Shown here piece after piece: positions 5,659 to 6,486 of a stretch of DNA of 6,486 nt. Positions within the stretch are counted from its first letter, which is position 1; the number at the start of each line of letters is the position of its first letter. The notes under the pieces were generated by a model. The model was not told the origin of the DNA. It did not search any database and worked only from the letters and a program-made list of their open reading frames with translations. The translations under genes were made by a program, and so were the position numbers. The stretch comes from Butyrivibrio sp. CAG:318 (GTDB taxonomy: Bacteria > Bacillota > Clostridia > Lachnospirales > Lachnospiraceae): contig FR889220.1 of assembly GCA_000431815.1 (NCBI GenBank), forward strand, positions 1 to 6,486, given 5' to 3'.

Positions 5659-6486
5659 TACATTACCTCCTCAGGTGAACTGATTTTGCCTGTTATTGCG
5701 CTTGCTGCAGCCACTGCAGGACTTGCAAGATATACCTCTGAATTAACATGTCCCATTCTTCCTACGAAATTACGATTCGTTGTCGACACACATCTTTCGC
5801 CCTCGGCCAGAATTCCCATGTATCCGCCAAGACAAGGTCCGCATGTAGGTGTACTCACTACTGCACCGGCCTCGATAAATATCTTTAAAAGCCCTTCTTC
5901 CATTGCCTGAAGATATATCTTCTGGGTCGCCGGAATTATTATTGTCCTGATGCCTTCTTTAACTTTATGGCCGTCAAGGATCTTGGCCGCGATGCGTAAA
6001 TCGTCAAGGCGTCCGTTAGTACAGGATCCGATAACAACCTGGTCTATCGCAATATCTCCTACTTCATCTATTGTATGTGTATTCTCCGGAAGATGCGGAA
6101 ATGCCACGGTAGGCTTTAATTTATCAAGCTCAATAACATATTCCTCATCATAAATTGCATCCTCATCAGCTTCATATACCTTATATTCTTTAACTGAATG
6201 TTCCTTCATATATGCGACTGCGAGATCGTCAACCGGAAAAATACCATTCTTTCCGCCGGCCTCGATAGCCATATTAGCTATTGTAAATCTGTCATCCATG
6301 CTAAGATATTGTATTCCGTCACCAACGAATTCCATTGATTTGTAAAGAGCTCCGTCAACACCTATCATTCCGATAATATGTAATATGATATCTTTACCGC
6401 TGATCCACTTGGCAGGTTTGCCGGTAAGTACGAACTTAATTGCCGAAGGAACTTTAAACCATGCAAGTCCCGTTGCCATTCCTGCT
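5658..6486 (-). CDS. leuC: 3-Isopropylmalate dehydratase large subunit (5' end outside window)
   Basis: Aconitase-family [4Fe-4S] subunit that pairs with LeuD. The frame is open to the right edge and is read as AG-MATGLAWFKVP, so the methionine codon at 6479 is internal and about 145 N-terminal residues of a roughly 420-residue HacA-like LeuC are missing. Counting from that methionine, the cluster ligands are C153 in GSCTNGR and C213 and C216 in PTCGPCLGG. GKDIILHIIGMIGVDGALY, IANMAIEAGGKNGIFP and TNRNFVGRMGH are further family signatures. The end of the gene carries the leuD ribosome binding site, and its TAA overlaps the leuD ATG by one base. The promoter and any leucine-responsive leader lie outside the window. 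Confidence 0.95.
   Translation of the reverse strand, partial: AGMATGLAWFKVPSAIKFVLTGKPAKWISGKDIILHIIGMIGVDGALYKSMEFVGDGIQYLSMDDRFTIANMAIEAGGKNGIFPVDDLAVAYMKEHSVKEYKVYEADEDAIYDEEYVIELDKLKPTVAFPHLPENTHTIDEVGDIAIDQVVIGSCTNGRLDDLRIAAKILDGHKVKEGIRTIIIPATQKIYLQAMEEGLLKIFIEAGAVVSTPTCGPCLGGYMGILAEGERCVSTTNRNFVGRMGHVNSEVYLASPAVAAASAITGKISSPEEVM
5665..5672 (-). promoter_or_regulatory. leuD ribosome binding site inside leuC
   Basis: GAGGAGGT on the minus strand, six bases before the leuD ATG, also encodes the Glu-Glu-Val near the leuC C-terminus. Together with the one-base stop/start overlap it indicates translational coupling and matched production of the two subunits. Confidence 0.85.

Overview
The window looks like chromosomal DNA from a low-to-moderate-GC member of the Clostridia, most likely a Lachnospiraceae relative (Coprococcus, Roseburia or Butyrivibrio type). 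The reasons are strong AGGAGG-type ribosome binding sites, TTGACA/TATAAT-type promoters, short U-tailed terminators, an OmpR-type regulator and SleB-type hydrolase of clostridial style, a short HacAB-like LeuC/LeuD pair, and an AP2-like protein whose wording I associate with Lachnospiraceae. The taxon is inferred from family resemblance, not from a marker gene.

Layout. Positions 1-676 (minus) hold an OmpR/PhoB-type response regulator that runs off the left edge; its last visible residues do not match the family's usual C-terminus. Upstream of it lies thrC (771-2264, minus), which has its own promoter and a strong hairpin terminator. Next is a secreted SleB-type cell wall hydrolase with a Thr-Glu repeat linker (2409-3122, minus), which also has its own promoter and terminator. 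A 413-bp non-coding divergent region (3123-3535) follows. It carries a consensus promoter on each strand, and a perfect 11-bp inverted repeat lies over the -35 element of the plus-strand promoter. The only plus-strand gene (3536-4327) encodes a 263-residue protein with AP2-like domains at both ends and a central segment that looks like a degenerate HNH nuclease. A bidirectional terminator separates it from a convergent minus-strand operon entering from the right edge: leuC (partial) - leuD - omega-amidase-like nitrilase (6486 to 4356).

How the genes work together. leuC and leuD overlap by one base and form the isopropylmalate isomerase of leucine synthesis. The nitrilase follows within about 28 bp and is probably co-transcribed; it resembles enzymes that hydrolyse 2-oxoacid amides left by glutamine or asparagine transamination. 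thrC makes threonine, so the window is rich in amino-acid biosynthesis, but thrC and leuCD are separate transcription units. The hydrolase and the response regulator have no clear functional link to them.

Most interesting item: the AP2 - degenerate HNH - AP2 protein. It looks like a homing-endonuclease-type gene that has lost its catalytic residues and gained a well-built promoter with an operator-like dyad, which suggests a domesticated, possibly self-regulating DNA-binding protein. This is a hypothesis from sequence reading alone.
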